A stretch of 64,000 nucleotides of DNA from Acidobacteriota bacterium (GCA_030697165.1 JAUYQQ010000002.1:186001-250000), one strand, 5' to 3'; positions 8,294 through 17,561 are shown, counted from the first letter of the stretch. A program made the numbers and translations. The notes: generated from the letters alone by a model not told the origin.

Positions 8294-10351
8294 CTAAGGC
8301 GCCGGCGTCTCCTGGTTCAGCCAGGCCGCCCACGCATCGAAGCTGTAGGGGCGACCCAGGAAGTCACGCACCAGTTCGGCGGCCGGCTTGGCGCCGCCCT
8401 GCGCCAGCACCTTGTTGCGGAACCGGCGGGCCGGTCCTGGCGCGAGTAGGTCGCGCTTGTCGAAACCGCTGAACAGGTCTTTCGCAATCACCAGCGACCA
8501 CATGTAGGTGTAGTACGACGCGGTGTAGTTGGGGTTCGACAGCTGCGTAAAAGTCCCCGGAAAATGACTACCCTCCGGGTACGTCGTCGGCAGGTACTTC
8601 GTCATCAAATCCTTGTAGATCACCATCGCATCGGCGTCTTTCGGATCGCGATTGTGCAGCGACAGGCTGAGGCCGGCAAACACCATCTGCTGGCGCGTGT
8701 CGTAGCCGCGGCCGAGCTCGTTGGCCCGGCGCATCTGGTGGACCAGCGCCGCAGGAATCGGTTCGTTGGTCTGGTAATGCGTCGCGAAGGTCGCGAGCGT
8801 CGCGGGATCCGAGACCCACTCTTCCATCATCTGCGAGGGCGCCTCGATGAAGTCGCGCTCGGCCACGCGGGTGAGGCCGATCCACTGCTGCTGCTGTCCC
8901 GACGACAGGGCATGCACCAGGTGGCCGAACTCGTGAAAGAACGTCGTGACCTGGTCGAAGGTCATGAGGCCGGGATCGCCCGGGGTGCCGCCGGGGAAGC
9001 GGGTAATCAGCACCACCTCTGGCAACTGACGGCCGCGGATGCCGGCGCGCGCGGTGGCCGCGGTGGCGCCGCCGCCGGCCTTGCCGGCACGCGGGTGCAT
9101 GTCGAGATAGATGCGGCCGACCAGCCGCCCTGCCTCGAACACTTCGTAGGGTTCGACCGATGGATGCCACACCGGCAGCGACGGCGCCGGCCTGAACTCG
9201 AGGCCGAACAGCCGGCCGCTGACCGCGAACACACCGGCCCGCACCCGTTCGTAGGAGAAATAGGGACGCATGGACTGCGAGTTGAAGTCGTAGCTCGATT
9301 GCCGCACTAGCTCCGTGTAGTAGCGGCGCTGCCACGCCTCGACGGTGGTCGCGCCCGGCTGGTCCTGCCGCTTGCGGTCGAGGATCAACTGGTAGTCGGC
9401 GTTGGCCTTCGCCGCCGACGCGGCGACAATGCGATCGATGAACGCAGCCGCGTTCTGCGGCGTGGCCGCCATGCGGTTCGACAGGTCGAAGGTCGCCCAG
9501 TCCTTGAAGCCGAGCGTGCCGGCCAGCTCCGCCCTGGTTTCGATGGTCCGTTGCAGCACCGCCAGGTTGGCCGGATAGGCGACGTCGTTCGACTCGAGCA
9601 GCATGCGGCGGCGCAGGTCGTCGCTCTTCGCATACAGCATCACCGGCTGCAGGTCCGACGCGTTCGTCGTCAGGACTATGGAGCCGTCGGGCCTGGGCTT
9701 GCGGGCGGCGATGTAGTCGGGCGGCAGGCCGGCCAGCTCGCCGGCGTTGGCCACCGTCAGCGTCCGCGCCCCGTCGCGGACGTTGCGATCAAACTCCTGG
9801 CGCAGCCGCACCAGCTGGTCGCGCAGCTCGTTGACCTTGGCGCGCGTCGCGGCATCCTTGTCGACGCCCTCGCGGCGGTAGTCGTCGAGTTCGAGCTTGA
9901 GGTACCGCTTCATGTCGGCGGGCGCGCCGGCGGTGCGGATGCCGGCCAAGGCCCCGTAGGCGGCCGGGTTCAGCGCCAGCTCAGTTTCGAAACTCTCCGC
10001 GGACTGGCCGAGTGTCTCGGCGGCGGTGCGCATGGCGGCATCGGGATGGAGCTGGCGAACCACCGACGACAGGTCCCTGGCGGCGTTGATGTGGACGATG
10101 ATGTTGTCGTACGTCCGCAGCGTCTGTTCTGCCGGGCGCCGGCCTGGCGCCGACGTCAGCTGGGCGAGCAACCCGCGCCCGGCCGCCAGGTGTTCATTGA
10201 CCAGCGTCGTGAGGGCCGCCGGATCGGTGACCCCGGCAAAGAACGGCGCCGTGCTGCCGGTAGCGGCCGGCGGCGCCTGCGCCACCAGATGGCCGGCCGA
10301 GGTCAACCCGGCCAGGGCGATAACGATCAACGAACCAAGTGTCAGGCGCAT
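8294..10351 (-). CDS. Secreted M3-family metallopeptidase
   Basis: A 685-residue zinc peptidase of the M3 family (thimet oligopeptidase/Dcp type). The HExxH motif is HEFGH at residues 473-477 and the third zinc ligand is Glu503 in FIEAPSQMMEEW, at the expected spacing. An N-terminal signal peptide (LTLGSLIVIALAGLTSAGHLVAQA) indicates export, unlike the cytoplasmic enterobacterial enzymes. ATG 10351 is preferred over the in-frame TTG at 10369, which lies in the end of the upstream gene. The VWA gene ends 10 bp upstream on the same strand, so the two are probably co-transcribed. Likely role: oligopeptide degradation in the periplasm. Confidence 0.93.
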   Translation of the reverse strand: MRLTLGSLIVIALAGLTSAGHLVAQAPPAATGSTAPFFAGVTDPAALTTLVNEHLAAGRGLLAQLTSAPGRRPAEQTLRTYDNIIVHINAARDLSSVVRQLHPDAAMRTAAETLGQSAESFETELALNPAAYGALAGIRTAGAPADMKRYLKLELDDYRREGVDKDAATRAKVNELRDQLVRLRQEFDRNVRDGARTLTVANAGELAGLPPDYIAARKPRPDGSIVLTTNASDLQPVMLYAKSDDLRRRMLLESNDVAYPANLAVLQRTIETRAELAGTLGFKDWATFDLSNRMAATPQNAAAFIDRIVAASAAKANADYQLILDRKRQDQPGATTVEAWQRRYYTELVRQSSYDFNSQSMRPYFSYERVRAGVFAVSGRLFGLEFRPAPSLPVWHPSVEPYEVFEAGRLVGRIYLDMHPRAGKAGGGATAATARAGIRGRQLPEVVLITRFPGGTPGDPGLMTFDQVTTFFHEFGHLVHALSSGQQQQWIGLTRVAERDFIEAPSQMMEEWVSDPATLATFATHYQTNEPIPAALVHQMRRANELGRGYDTRQQMVFAGLSLSLHNRDPKDADAMVIYKDLMTKYLPTTYPEGSHFPGTFTQLSNPNYTASYYTYMWSLVIAKDLFSGFDKRDLLAPGPARRFRNKVLAQGGAKPAAELVRDFLGRPYSFDAWAAWLNQETPAP

Positions 10352-10361
10352 GCGAGAGTGC

Positions 10362-12203
10362 TCACTCAAAATGCAGTTCCGTGCGGCATCCGGGAACGGG
10401 TTGTTCGTTCGACAGCAGGATCAGCTCGACATCGCCGGAGAACGTCGAGGCCGGAATGCCGGATTCGACGCGCCACAGCCCGTTGACGATCGATTGCGGC
10501 CGCCCCAGCGGCAACTCGGCTTCGGGCGCGCCGGGACGCCGCACTACCAGCGCCAGTGAGCCGGCCGACAGCGCGCGTGCCGACAGCACCATGGCGGCCA
10601 TCACTGGTCGGTCGCTGCGGAAAAACCGCGTCACGTTCGGCCGCGGCCTGCCGCCCTCGTTCTGCAACAGCATGAATCCGCCACAGACCGGAGTATCGGT
10701 ATTGGGCACGAGCATCGAGACATTGGCCAGCGCCACGCCGGTTCCACGACCGTCAATCTCGGCCTGCAGCCGCAGCTGGTAGCGGCCGGGCGCGAGTTTC
10801 TGCCGCACCATGCCTCGCGCGGCGCCGTCCGCGACGCGCACGGTGCCGGAGACGCGGCCCGATTGCACGCCGCGGCCGTCGACCGCCACCAGCGTGTACT
10901 TCACCGTGTCGTTGCCCGGCAGGTTGCCGCCCACCTCGAACGGCACGGCCAGCGACGCCCCACCTGCAGGGTCGGGGAACACGACCGGCGCCATCGAGAT
11001 CGGCAGGCCGGCATCCGGCAGCGGCGCGGCAATCGGCGCCCGGTTGACGACCGCCGCCACGGCCGTGGCCGCTGACGGCGAATAGGCCCGGCGGTGCAGC
11101 AGCGTCGTTCCCGGCGCTCGCGTCTTGACCTCGATCTGCCGCGCGCGAGTCGGCGAGCCCGTGTCCGATGGCTCGTAGCCGACCAGGTAATAGAACCGGT
11201 TCTCGCGGGAGATGCGACCAAGCGCGCCCTGGAGCTCGTTGGTGCTGACCACGGCCCGACCGCCGGTCGCCGCAGCGAGATCGCGCAGCGAGTCGATGCC
11301 GGCATCGCCGGTAATCGGCACCGGGGTGGCGCCGATGGGCGGATCCTGTGACCCTTGCAGTCCGCGGGGATCGATGGTGTAGATCGCCACGTTGCCCTCG
11401 CGCGCCGCGGCCAGCAGGCGGCGCATGGTGTCGAAGCTGCGCGAGGTGCTGTTGGCCGCGAACGTTTCGAGGTCGAACGCCACGCCCTGGCTGAACAGCA
11501 GCACGGCCTTGCGTCGCGCCGGAATCGGCGAGAGGTACTCGACCACGCGCTGCACCATCACGAGGCTCTGCTCGGCCTGGATGCGCGCGGCCGGCGACTG
11601 GTCGAACAGCCCCAGCGCGCTGAAGTCCGGCATCTGCAGCTCGCCGCCGGCGCCAAGCACGGGCAAGGTCTCGCCAGTGACGCCGGTCACGGCGCTCAGG
11701 TCGTTGGCATCGCGGAGCCCCTGGGTCCGCGCAATCAGCGGTCGCACCAGCTCGCGATCGGTCGTGAGCAGCAACGGCGAGTTCATGCCGGTGCGCATCA
11801 CCCCGACGTAGTCGCCACTGCGCACCTGCTCGTCGATAAACCCATTCGCCGTCTTGTGCATCAAGGCGGAGTGCCGGGTGTCGATGTTCATGTCATCGAG
11901 CACCAGCGCGAACACGGCGCCGGGCTCGGCGCGATTGCTGAACACCCCGGGTGGATCGACGACTTCGGCGGCGATGGTCTCCAGATCCACGATCTGGAAC
12001 TGCTTGATCTCCTGCGGCTTGCCGTCTTCGAACACCAGGAAGTCTTCGCGCTTCAGGTCGTGATTCAGGTTGCCGTCGGCCCGGGTGGCCACCACGTCCA
12101 CCATCACCAGGGCGGTGCCGGCCCGGAACTGCCGCGTGGCAACCGGCTCGGTCGCCGCCAGGGCGAGGAGGGCGGCGGCGGTCAGTCCGGCAGGAATTCG
12201 CAT
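10362..12203 (-). CDS. VWFA-related Acidobacterial-type protein
   Basis: A 613-residue exported protein. A signal peptide (about residues 1-24) is followed by the typical opening VDVVATRADGNLNHDLKREDF and LVFEDGKPQEIKQF. The VWA-like domain contains ALVLDDMNID, which stands in for the MIDAS DxSxS strand, and ends near VSTNELQGALGRIS and YYLVGYEPSD. This matches the 'VWFA-related Acidobacterial domain' family, multicopy in Acidobacteriota. A beta-rich C-terminal half follows. Function is unknown; metal-dependent adhesion or protein interaction is inferred from the fold. It is first in a probable operon with the M3 peptidase. A TACAAT box only 6 nt from ATG suggests a leaderless message. Confidence 0.92.
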   Translation of the reverse strand: MRIPAGLTAAALLALAATEPVATRQFRAGTALVMVDVVATRADGNLNHDLKREDFLVFEDGKPQEIKQFQIVDLETIAAEVVDPPGVFSNRAEPGAVFALVLDDMNIDTRHSALMHKTANGFIDEQVRSGDYVGVMRTGMNSPLLLTTDRELVRPLIARTQGLRDANDLSAVTGVTGETLPVLGAGGELQMPDFSALGLFDQSPAARIQAEQSLVMVQRVVEYLSPIPARRKAVLLFSQGVAFDLETFAANSTSRSFDTMRRLLAAAREGNVAIYTIDPRGLQGSQDPPIGATPVPITGDAGIDSLRDLAAATGGRAVVSTNELQGALGRISRENRFYYLVGYEPSDTGSPTRARQIEVKTRAPGTTLLHRRAYSPSAATAVAAVVNRAPIAAPLPDAGLPISMAPVVFPDPAGGASLAVPFEVGGNLPGNDTVKYTLVAVDGRGVQSGRVSGTVRVADGAARGMVRQKLAPGRYQLRLQAEIDGRGTGVALANVSMLVPNTDTPVCGGFMLLQNEGGRPRPNVTRFFRSDRPVMAAMVLSARALSAGSLALVVRRPGAPEAELPLGRPQSIVNGLWRVESGIPASTFSGDVELILLSNEQPVPGCRTELHFE

Positions 12204-12209
12204 AGCCGC

Positions 12210-12215
12210 ATTGTA
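12210..12215 (-). promoter_or_regulatory. -10-like box TACAAT
   Basis: On the minus strand TACAAT is followed by six bases (GCGGCT) and the ATG of the VWA gene, so transcription would start at or very near the start codon. Confidence 0.5.
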
Positions 12216-12222
12216 GACAGTT

Positions 12223-12236
12223 CCCCGGCTCCGGGG
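12223..12236. promoter_or_regulatory. Palindrome overlapping the -35 position
   Basis: CCCCGG-CT-CCGGGG is a perfect 14-bp palindrome placed 8-21 bp upstream of the TACAAT box of the VWA gene, where a -35 element would be. It could be an operator, but a G+C-rich genome yields such palindromes by chance. Confidence 0.25.
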
Positions 12237-12263
12237 CAGTACCGTCTTGCAACTGGCCCCAGG

Positions 12264-13241
12264 CTATTGCGGGCCTGAGGCCGCCACGAACGCCTTGTCT
12301 TCGAGGACCCTGGCAAACGCGGGGGTCCGGGACGACTGGCCGTCCCAGAGCGTCTTGAACTGCGCCGGCAGCGTCAGTTGCTTCGCTCGGGCGAAGGCGG
12401 CCGTGGCGCGGTCGCGGTTGCCGGCCAGGTACGCGATGAAGCCGGCTCGCACGTGGGCCGCGCCGTCGTTCGGCGAGTAGCCGGCCACCTTTTCGGCCGA
12501 CGCCAGCGCCTTCGCAAAGTCGCTCGCAGTGAGGGCGCGATTGACGGCGCCGCCGTGGTTGATGGTCATCTGGATGTTCATGAGCCGCCGCAGTTCGCTC
12601 ATCGGATCCTGGTGATCGTCCACGTTCACGAAGACATAGCGGTCGTTGTTGGTGTTGCGGCCACCAGCCTTGCGCACGACCAGGATCGATGCCGACTGCC
12701 GGCCCCGGCTGTCGCCACCCGCCTCGTCGCCGGCCTTTAGCGCTGCGTAGAGCTTCTCGGCCAGTTCATCGTTGGTCTGGTCGAACGCGCGGCCCATGGC
12801 CTCGACGACGTGTCGTCCGACCAGGATGTTGCCTTGCGCGGACCAGGTCTTGCCGGTGACGTGGCCGCGCCACGCGTTGGCGGCATCGCCGGTGAACACC
12901 GCAACGTTGCCCTTGGCGTCGACGATGGCGATTTGCCGGCCGTCCTTGCCGGGAAACGTGTCCTCCTGGAACAGGCGGTCCATCACCTGCTGCGCGGTCA
13001 ACCCCTGCCGCAGCAACTCCAGCGCGCGTGGGCCATAGCCCACGTTCACGCCGGCCTGCGTGGCGACCGCGCCCACGCCCGCGTCGGCCCACGGCACGAC
13101 CGCGCCCACCGCAAAGTAGCGCGAGGCCACCGCAATGCCCAGGTCGCCGGTCACCGGATCGATCGCGACAATCGAGAACGTCGCGCTGGCCGGCAGTGCC
13201 GGCACGAGCAGGAGCGTGAGGACGAGGATAAGTATTTTCAT
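12264..13241 (-). CDS. Secreted DUF1028 (Ntn-hydrolase-like) protein
   Basis: A 325-residue protein. A signal peptide ends near PASA/TFS, and the mature part opens with the DUF1028 hallmark FSIVAIDPVTGDLGIAVASR. Further family motifs are WADAGVGAVATQAGVN and GNILVGRHVVEAM. The fold is related to Ntn hydrolases, but a nucleophile at a processed N-terminus cannot be established here. The C-terminal 80 residues are helical and TPR-like (SPNDGAAHVRAGFIAYLAGNR). Homologues are often annotated as putative peptidases or amidases without proof. It is one of a minus-strand series between the cupin gene and the VWA gene, with gaps of 17 and 60 bp, so co-transcription with the cupin is possible. Confidence 0.88.
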   Translation of the reverse strand: MKILILVLTLLLVPALPASATFSIVAIDPVTGDLGIAVASRYFAVGAVVPWADAGVGAVATQAGVNVGYGPRALELLRQGLTAQQVMDRLFQEDTFPGKDGRQIAIVDAKGNVAVFTGDAANAWRGHVTGKTWSAQGNILVGRHVVEAMGRAFDQTNDELAEKLYAALKAGDEAGGDSRGRQSASILVVRKAGGRNTNNDRYVFVNVDDHQDPMSELRRLMNIQMTINHGGAVNRALTASDFAKALASAEKVAGYSPNDGAAHVRAGFIAYLAGNRDRATAAFARAKQLTLPAQFKTLWDGQSSRTPAFARVLEDKAFVAASGPQ

Positions 13242-13258
13242 GACGTCAGTCGTGGCTA

Positions 13259-13786
13259 CTACTCATGGCGGTGGCTGTTGGGCATGCCCATGCGGGCGAC
13301 GGTATCGCGCTCGAAATCGAACTCGATCAGCACCACCGGTTCGGTGCCGACGACCCAGCCGTCGTGCCCGGGATCGATCGCCACCACCTGCGGCGCCTTG
13401 AACTCGACCACGCAGCCGTCCGCATACTCGATGTGAATCTCGCCGTGCGCCAGGTAACCGACGTGGGCGTGCATGCACAGGTCGGTGCCGACAGCCGGCT
13501 GCATGTCCACCGACCACTTGAAGCCCGGCGGATAGATCATCCGCTTCACGCGCGCGGCGCCCGCGCGGACCACTTCGAGCTGGACGCGGCCCAGGTAGCG
13601 GCGCTCGGCGCCGAGAATTGGCGCGTACAGTTCGTCGGGGGCCCCGGCCGGCTTGCGCTTGGCCGCGGTCTTCGCCTTCTTTCTGGCCGCAGTTCCCTTC
13701 GCGGGCGCCTTCTTGGCCGGCCGTTTCTTGGTGGCCTTCTTCGCGGTGGTCTTCGGTGACTTTGCCTTGGTCTTTTTCTTTGCCAT
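13259..13786 (-). CDS. Cupin-domain protein with Lys/Ala-rich N-terminus
   Basis: A 175-residue protein. The first 50 residues are a Lys/Ala/Pro-rich tail (KKTKAKSPKTTAKKATKK) resembling histone H1-like or AlgP-type basic tails. The rest is a single cupin-like barrel: YPPGFKWSVDMQP, the His-bearing strand CMHAHVGYLAHGEIHIEYADG, then IDPGHDGWVVGTEPVVLIEF. Barrel histidines could hold a metal. The basic tail could bind DNA or another polyanion (inference). There is no signal peptide. A TATACAAT sequence lies about 25 nt upstream of ATG. The ligand is unknown, and the combination of basic tail and cupin is less common than either alone. Confidence 0.75.
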   Translation of the reverse strand: MAKKKTKAKSPKTTAKKATKKRPAKKAPAKGTAARKKAKTAAKRKPAGAPDELYAPILGAERRYLGRVQLEVVRAGAARVKRMIYPPGFKWSVDMQPAVGTDLCMHAHVGYLAHGEIHIEYADGCVVEFKAPQVVAIDPGHDGWVVGTEPVVLIEFDFERDTVARMGMPNSHRHE

Positions 13787-13833
13787 TTGGGTGTCTCACG
13801 GTCTGAGCCGTTGCCGCATTGTATACGCCACGC

Positions 13834-13905
13834 CCGACGAAGGCGCGGAGCGCCGAGCCCGACAAGTGGCCGGAGGCCACGAGCCCCCACCGCGCGCAAC
13901 GCGGC
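13834..13905. repeat. Nested G+C-rich palindromic repeat
   Basis: Consecutive short inverted repeats (GGCGCGGAGCGCC; GTGGCCGGAGGCCAC; CCGCGCGCAACGCGG) each end in the word GAGCCC or its like. The element lies between the divergent cupin and kinase genes and looks related to the repeat at 8233-8293. I read it as a composite repetitive element, not as a terminator, because both flanking genes point away. Confidence 0.45.
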
Positions 13906-13938
13906 CTTCTTCCTAGTCGGCCCCCGAACGTCCCGAGC

Positions 13939-13944
13939 TATCAT
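13939..13944 (+). promoter_or_regulatory. -10-like box TATCAT
   Basis: TATCAT ends 10 nt upstream of ATG 13955 of the second kinase gene; no Shine-Dalgarno lies between. Consistent with a very short leader. Confidence 0.35.
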
Positions 13945-13954
13945 CACCCACGGC

Positions 13955-16666
13955 ATGCCGCTCGCTCCCGGAACGACCCTCGGCACCTACGAGATTACCG
14001 GCTCGCTTGGCGCCGGTGGCATGGGCGAGGTGTACCGCGCCCGTGACATCCGGCTCGGTCGCAGCGTGGCGATCAAGGTCCTGCCGGAGGCGTTCGCCAC
14101 CGATGCGGACCGGGTGCCGCGCTTCGAGCGCGAGGCCAAGGTGCTGGCGTCGCTCAACCATCCCCACATCGCCGCGCTCTACGGCATGGAGCACGGCGCC
14201 GGCCAGGTGCCGATCCACTTCCTGGTCATGGAACTGGTCGAAGGCGAGACTCTGCTCGAACGCCTCGCGCGTGGGCCAGTGCCCGTCGGCGAGGCGCTTC
14301 CCATCGCCATCCAGATTGCCGACGCGCTCGAGACCGCGCACGAGCAAGGCGTCGTGCACCGCGACCTGAAGCCCGCCAACATCAAGATCACACCCGACGA
14401 CAAGGTCAAGGTCCTGGACTTCGGGCTCGCCAAGGCCATGGACAGCTCGCCGGCGGCATTATCAACCGCGAGTTCCCCGACGGTGGTCTTACTGGCCACG
14501 CAGGCCGGCATGATCATGGGCACCGCCGCCTACATGTCGCCTGAGCAGGCCAAGGGCGCCGCGGTCGATCGGCGCAGCGACGTGTTCTCGTTCGGCGTCG
14601 TGCTGTACGAGATGCTCACCGGGCAACGGCCCTTTCGCGGCGACACCGGCGCACAGGTCATGGCGGCGATCATCGCCCTCGAGGCGGATCTCACGGCACT
14701 GCCTGCCGGAACGGACCCGCGGCTCGCCGTGCTGCTCAAGCGCTGCCTGGAGAAGAACCCGAAGAAGCGCTGGCAGGCGATGGGCGATCTGCGGATCGAG
14801 CTCGAGGCGTTGGTCGCCGCGCCAATTCCCGCGGCGACCGCGACATTTACCGTGACTCCCGCCACCCCTTCGCTCTGGCGCCGCGTCATGCCGGTGGCGT
14901 TGCTGGTCGCGATCACCGCCGGCGCCTCGGTGTTCGCGACGCGGTGGCTGACGCCGGCGCCGCCCCGCGACGTGGTGCGGTTTGCGTTTCCGAGCCCAAA
15001 CTACAACCGCGCGTTCCAGAATCTCGCGCTGTCACCCGACGGCACGCGGCTGGCCTACGTGGTCGATGTTGGCCCCGGCCAACGCCAGCTGATGCTGCGG
15101 AGCATGGGCGAATCGCAGGCGCGGTCGATCCCTGGCGCCGAGGGACAGGTCAGCAGTCCATCGTTCTCTCCCGACGGCCAGTTTGTCGCGTTCTACTCTG
15201 GCGCAGACGAGGCGTTGAAGAAGGTCGCGCTCACCGGCGGCCCGGCGGTGACCCTGGCCAGGATGGTGGCGCCATTCTCGGGCCCGCATTGGGGGGCGCG
15301 CGGGATTCTCATCACCCAGCCAAGCGGCGGTCTTCGGGTCTCGCCCGACGGGGGTGAGCCAGAGGTGGTGATTCCGGTCGCGCCCGGCGAGCGCATTTCC
15401 AGTCCGCAGTACATCGGCGACGACGGATCGATCCTGTTCACGCTGACGACGGAGGCCTTCGGCACCGGCTGGGAAAAGGGACAGGTCATCATCCAGACTG
15501 CTGACGGCGCGCGACGGGTCGTGGCGTCGTCGGCCAGTGACCCGCGCTACCTGTCGTCAGGTCACCTGGTGTTTGCGTCTGGGGCGAATCTGCTCGCGGT
15601 GCCCTTCGACCTCGCCGGCTTCCGCACGACCGGACCGCCGGTCCCGATCGTCGAGGGCATTTCGCGCGGGATGTCGCAGCTGTTCGTGGCGCACTATGCG
15701 GTGTCGGCTTCCGGCTCGCTCGCATACCTGCCGGCCGAAGCGCCCACGGCAGCGGCGCGGCGCAACCTGGCACTGATGAACCTCGACGGCAGTTCGCAGT
15801 TGCTGCCCGTACCACCGAACGCTTACCAGCACCCACGCATCTCCCCCGACGGCACTCGCATCGTCGTGGCGACGGAGACCGCAGACGACTCGGCCATCTG
15901 GATTCACGACCTCGCCGGCGATGGCCTCCCTCGCCGGCTGACGTTTGATGGGCGCAACGCGGCGCCGATTTGGACGCGCGATGGAAAGTTCATCACTTTC
16001 CAGTCGGATCGCGAAGGCGATCGCGGCCTGTTCCAGCAGCCCGCGGACGGCAACCAGGCCGCAGAGCGTCTCACCAGGCCCGAATTGATCCACAGCCACT
16101 TCCCGGAGTCATGGAGTCCTGACGGAAAGACGCTTGCGATGCGGGTAGCTACCGAGGTAACCAGCGTCTGGGCGTGGTCGCCTGAGGGAGACCGATTGCC
16201 GAAGCCCTTGCTGCGAGGGGCCCAGTCGTACGCCATGAGCGAGTTCTCGCCAGACGGGCGGTGGCTGGCCTACGCCTCGAACGAACTCGACGGGCGCAAC
16301 ACCCAGGTGTTTGTACAACCCTATCCACCCACGGGGGCGAAGCACCAACTGCCGATGGACTCGTCCAATCCGGTCTGGTCGCGCGATGGCAAGCGCCTGT
16401 TTTTCTCCAGGGATAGCCGTATCTTCATCGCCGATATTCAGACCGCCCCGGCGTTGGCCATCGGCCAGCCCAGGGAACTGAAGCTGCCGGACATCATGCC
16501 GGGCGGTGCGACCATGCGGCGGCACTGGGACCTGATGCCTGATGGCAAGCGGCTGTTGGTCGTGCTCCCGGAAAGCTCGGCCGATTCGGCCCGGGGAGAC
16601 TCGACGCAGATTGAAGTCGTCGTCAACGGGCTGCAGGAGCTGGTCGCCAAGACGCCGCCACGCTAA
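13955..16666 (+). CDS. Transmembrane Ser/Thr kinase with TolB-like repeats
   Basis: A 903-residue protein almost identical in layout to the kinase at 5269-7977. GAGGMG is at residues 19-24, Lys41 is in VAIK, HRD has Asp137, DFG has Asp155 and SPE has Glu197, so the catalytic core is complete. A transmembrane helix follows at about residues 310-330 (VMPVALLVAITAGASVFATRW), then a TolB/WD40-like propeller with SPDG repeats. The frame extends upstream to 13787, but the kinase family begins at MPLAPGTTLGTYE, which sets the start at ATG 13955. Its last codons overlap the stop of the convergent amidohydrolase gene. It is an apparent paralogue of the first kinase; the signal is unknown. Confidence 0.93.
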   Translation: MPLAPGTTLGTYEITGSLGAGGMGEVYRARDIRLGRSVAIKVLPEAFATDADRVPRFEREAKVLASLNHPHIAALYGMEHGAGQVPIHFLVMELVEGETLLERLARGPVPVGEALPIAIQIADALETAHEQGVVHRDLKPANIKITPDDKVKVLDFGLAKAMDSSPAALSTASSPTVVLLATQAGMIMGTAAYMSPEQAKGAAVDRRSDVFSFGVVLYEMLTGQRPFRGDTGAQVMAAIIALEADLTALPAGTDPRLAVLLKRCLEKNPKKRWQAMGDLRIELEALVAAPIPAATATFTVTPATPSLWRRVMPVALLVAITAGASVFATRWLTPAPPRDVVRFAFPSPNYNRAFQNLALSPDGTRLAYVVDVGPGQRQLMLRSMGESQARSIPGAEGQVSSPSFSPDGQFVAFYSGADEALKKVALTGGPAVTLARMVAPFSGPHWGARGILITQPSGGLRVSPDGGEPEVVIPVAPGERISSPQYIGDDGSILFTLTTEAFGTGWEKGQVIIQTADGARRVVASSASDPRYLSSGHLVFASGANLLAVPFDLAGFRTTGPPVPIVEGISRGMSQLFVAHYAVSASGSLAYLPAEAPTAAARRNLALMNLDGSSQLLPVPPNAYQHPRISPDGTRIVVATETADDSAIWIHDLAGDGLPRRLTFDGRNAAPIWTRDGKFITFQSDREGDRGLFQQPADGNQAAERLTRPELIHSHFPESWSPDGKTLAMRVATEVTSVWAWSPEGDRLPKPLLRGAQSYAMSEFSPDGRWLAYASNELDGRNTQVFVQPYPPTGAKHQLPMDSSNPVWSRDGKRLFFSRDSRIFIADIQTAPALAIGQPRELKLPDIMPGGATMRRHWDLMPDGKRLLVVLPESSADSARGDSTQIEVVVNGLQELVAKTPPR

Positions 16667-17535
16667 GGCGCTTCGCGGAACAGTCGCTTGAAGTTGCCCG
16701 AGAAGATCTTCTCCTGGTCAGTCGCGTCGATGCCGAGGCTGTCGAGCGCGGTCTTCTGCTGCACGTAGACGTCAGGGTTCCAGCCGCGCGGGAAGAACGA
16801 CGAGTCGGTGCCGAACAACAGCCGCTCGGCGCCGACGACGTCGAGGGCGGTGCGGAACACCTGCTCCAGTGTCAGGCCCGGCGTCTGCCTGATCCAGGAG
16901 TTGGAGCTTGATGTGTCGAGCAGCACGTTCGGGCAGAGGCTGGCCACCATCAGCGCTTCGCGTAGCATGCCGGCGCCGAAGTGCGGGATCACGATCGGCA
17001 CCGCGCCAAACTTCAAGGCAACGCCGTGGAGGTCGAGCGGGTTGCCGAAGCGGATCTCGAACGGGCTGGGCAGGCCGAGCTTCCCGCGAATGCCTACCGA
17101 CAGCACCCCGCAGTGAACGAACAGCGCGGTGCCCGGCCGCGATGCCGCGAGGCCGAACACCCGCGCCACGCGTTCGTCGTAGAGCGGGTACCGATGCATC
17201 GCCGGGAACAGGCAAATGGTGCGTAGCCCCGCGTCCAGGGCCCGCGTGGCGTACGCCATCGCATCGTCGCGCGTCGGGTCGACCATGAAGAACCCGACGA
17301 AGCGTGAGGGATGTCGCGCGAGTGCCGTCGCCACCGAGTCTGCGTCGCCCGGCAAGCTGGCCATCACCGCCGCTTGAGCGACGCCGTTGGCGTCGAGCTC
17401 TGCGACCCAGCGATCGGCGAGCGATTCGGCCGACTCCGGGACGTCGAAGCCGAGCGCCGCAACGGCGGCACGGTCGGCTTTGAGCGCCGCGAAGAACCCA
17501 GGTGAGAAGAAGTGGACGTGTGCGTCGCAGATCAT
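16663..17535 (-). CDS. Amidohydrolase_2-family metal hydrolase
   Basis: A 290-residue TIM-barrel enzyme. The metal-binding HxH is CDAHVHF at residues 4-8; later conserved strands are LFVHCG, VIPHFGAG (His) and LLFGTDSSFFP (Asp). This is the pattern of the amidohydrolase 2 family, which includes decarboxylases such as ACMSD and gamma-resorcylate decarboxylase as well as hydrolases. No signal peptide, so cytoplasmic. The stop codon overlaps the stop of the convergent kinase by a few bases. It lies upstream of no obvious partner; the sulfotransferase gene ends 26 bp upstream on the same strand, so they may be co-transcribed. The substrate cannot be read from sequence. Confidence 0.85.
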   Translation of the reverse strand: MICDAHVHFFSPGFFAALKADRAAVAALGFDVPESAESLADRWVAELDANGVAQAAVMASLPGDADSVATALARHPSRFVGFFMVDPTRDDAMAYATRALDAGLRTICLFPAMHRYPLYDERVARVFGLAASRPGTALFVHCGVLSVGIRGKLGLPSPFEIRFGNPLDLHGVALKFGAVPIVIPHFGAGMLREALMVASLCPNVLLDTSSSNSWIRQTPGLTLEQVFRTALDVVGAERLLFGTDSSFFPRGWNPDVYVQQKTALDSLGIDATDQEKIFSGNFKRLFREAP

Positions 17536-17561
17536 AGTTCTTGAGACCTTCCGGCCCGGCC

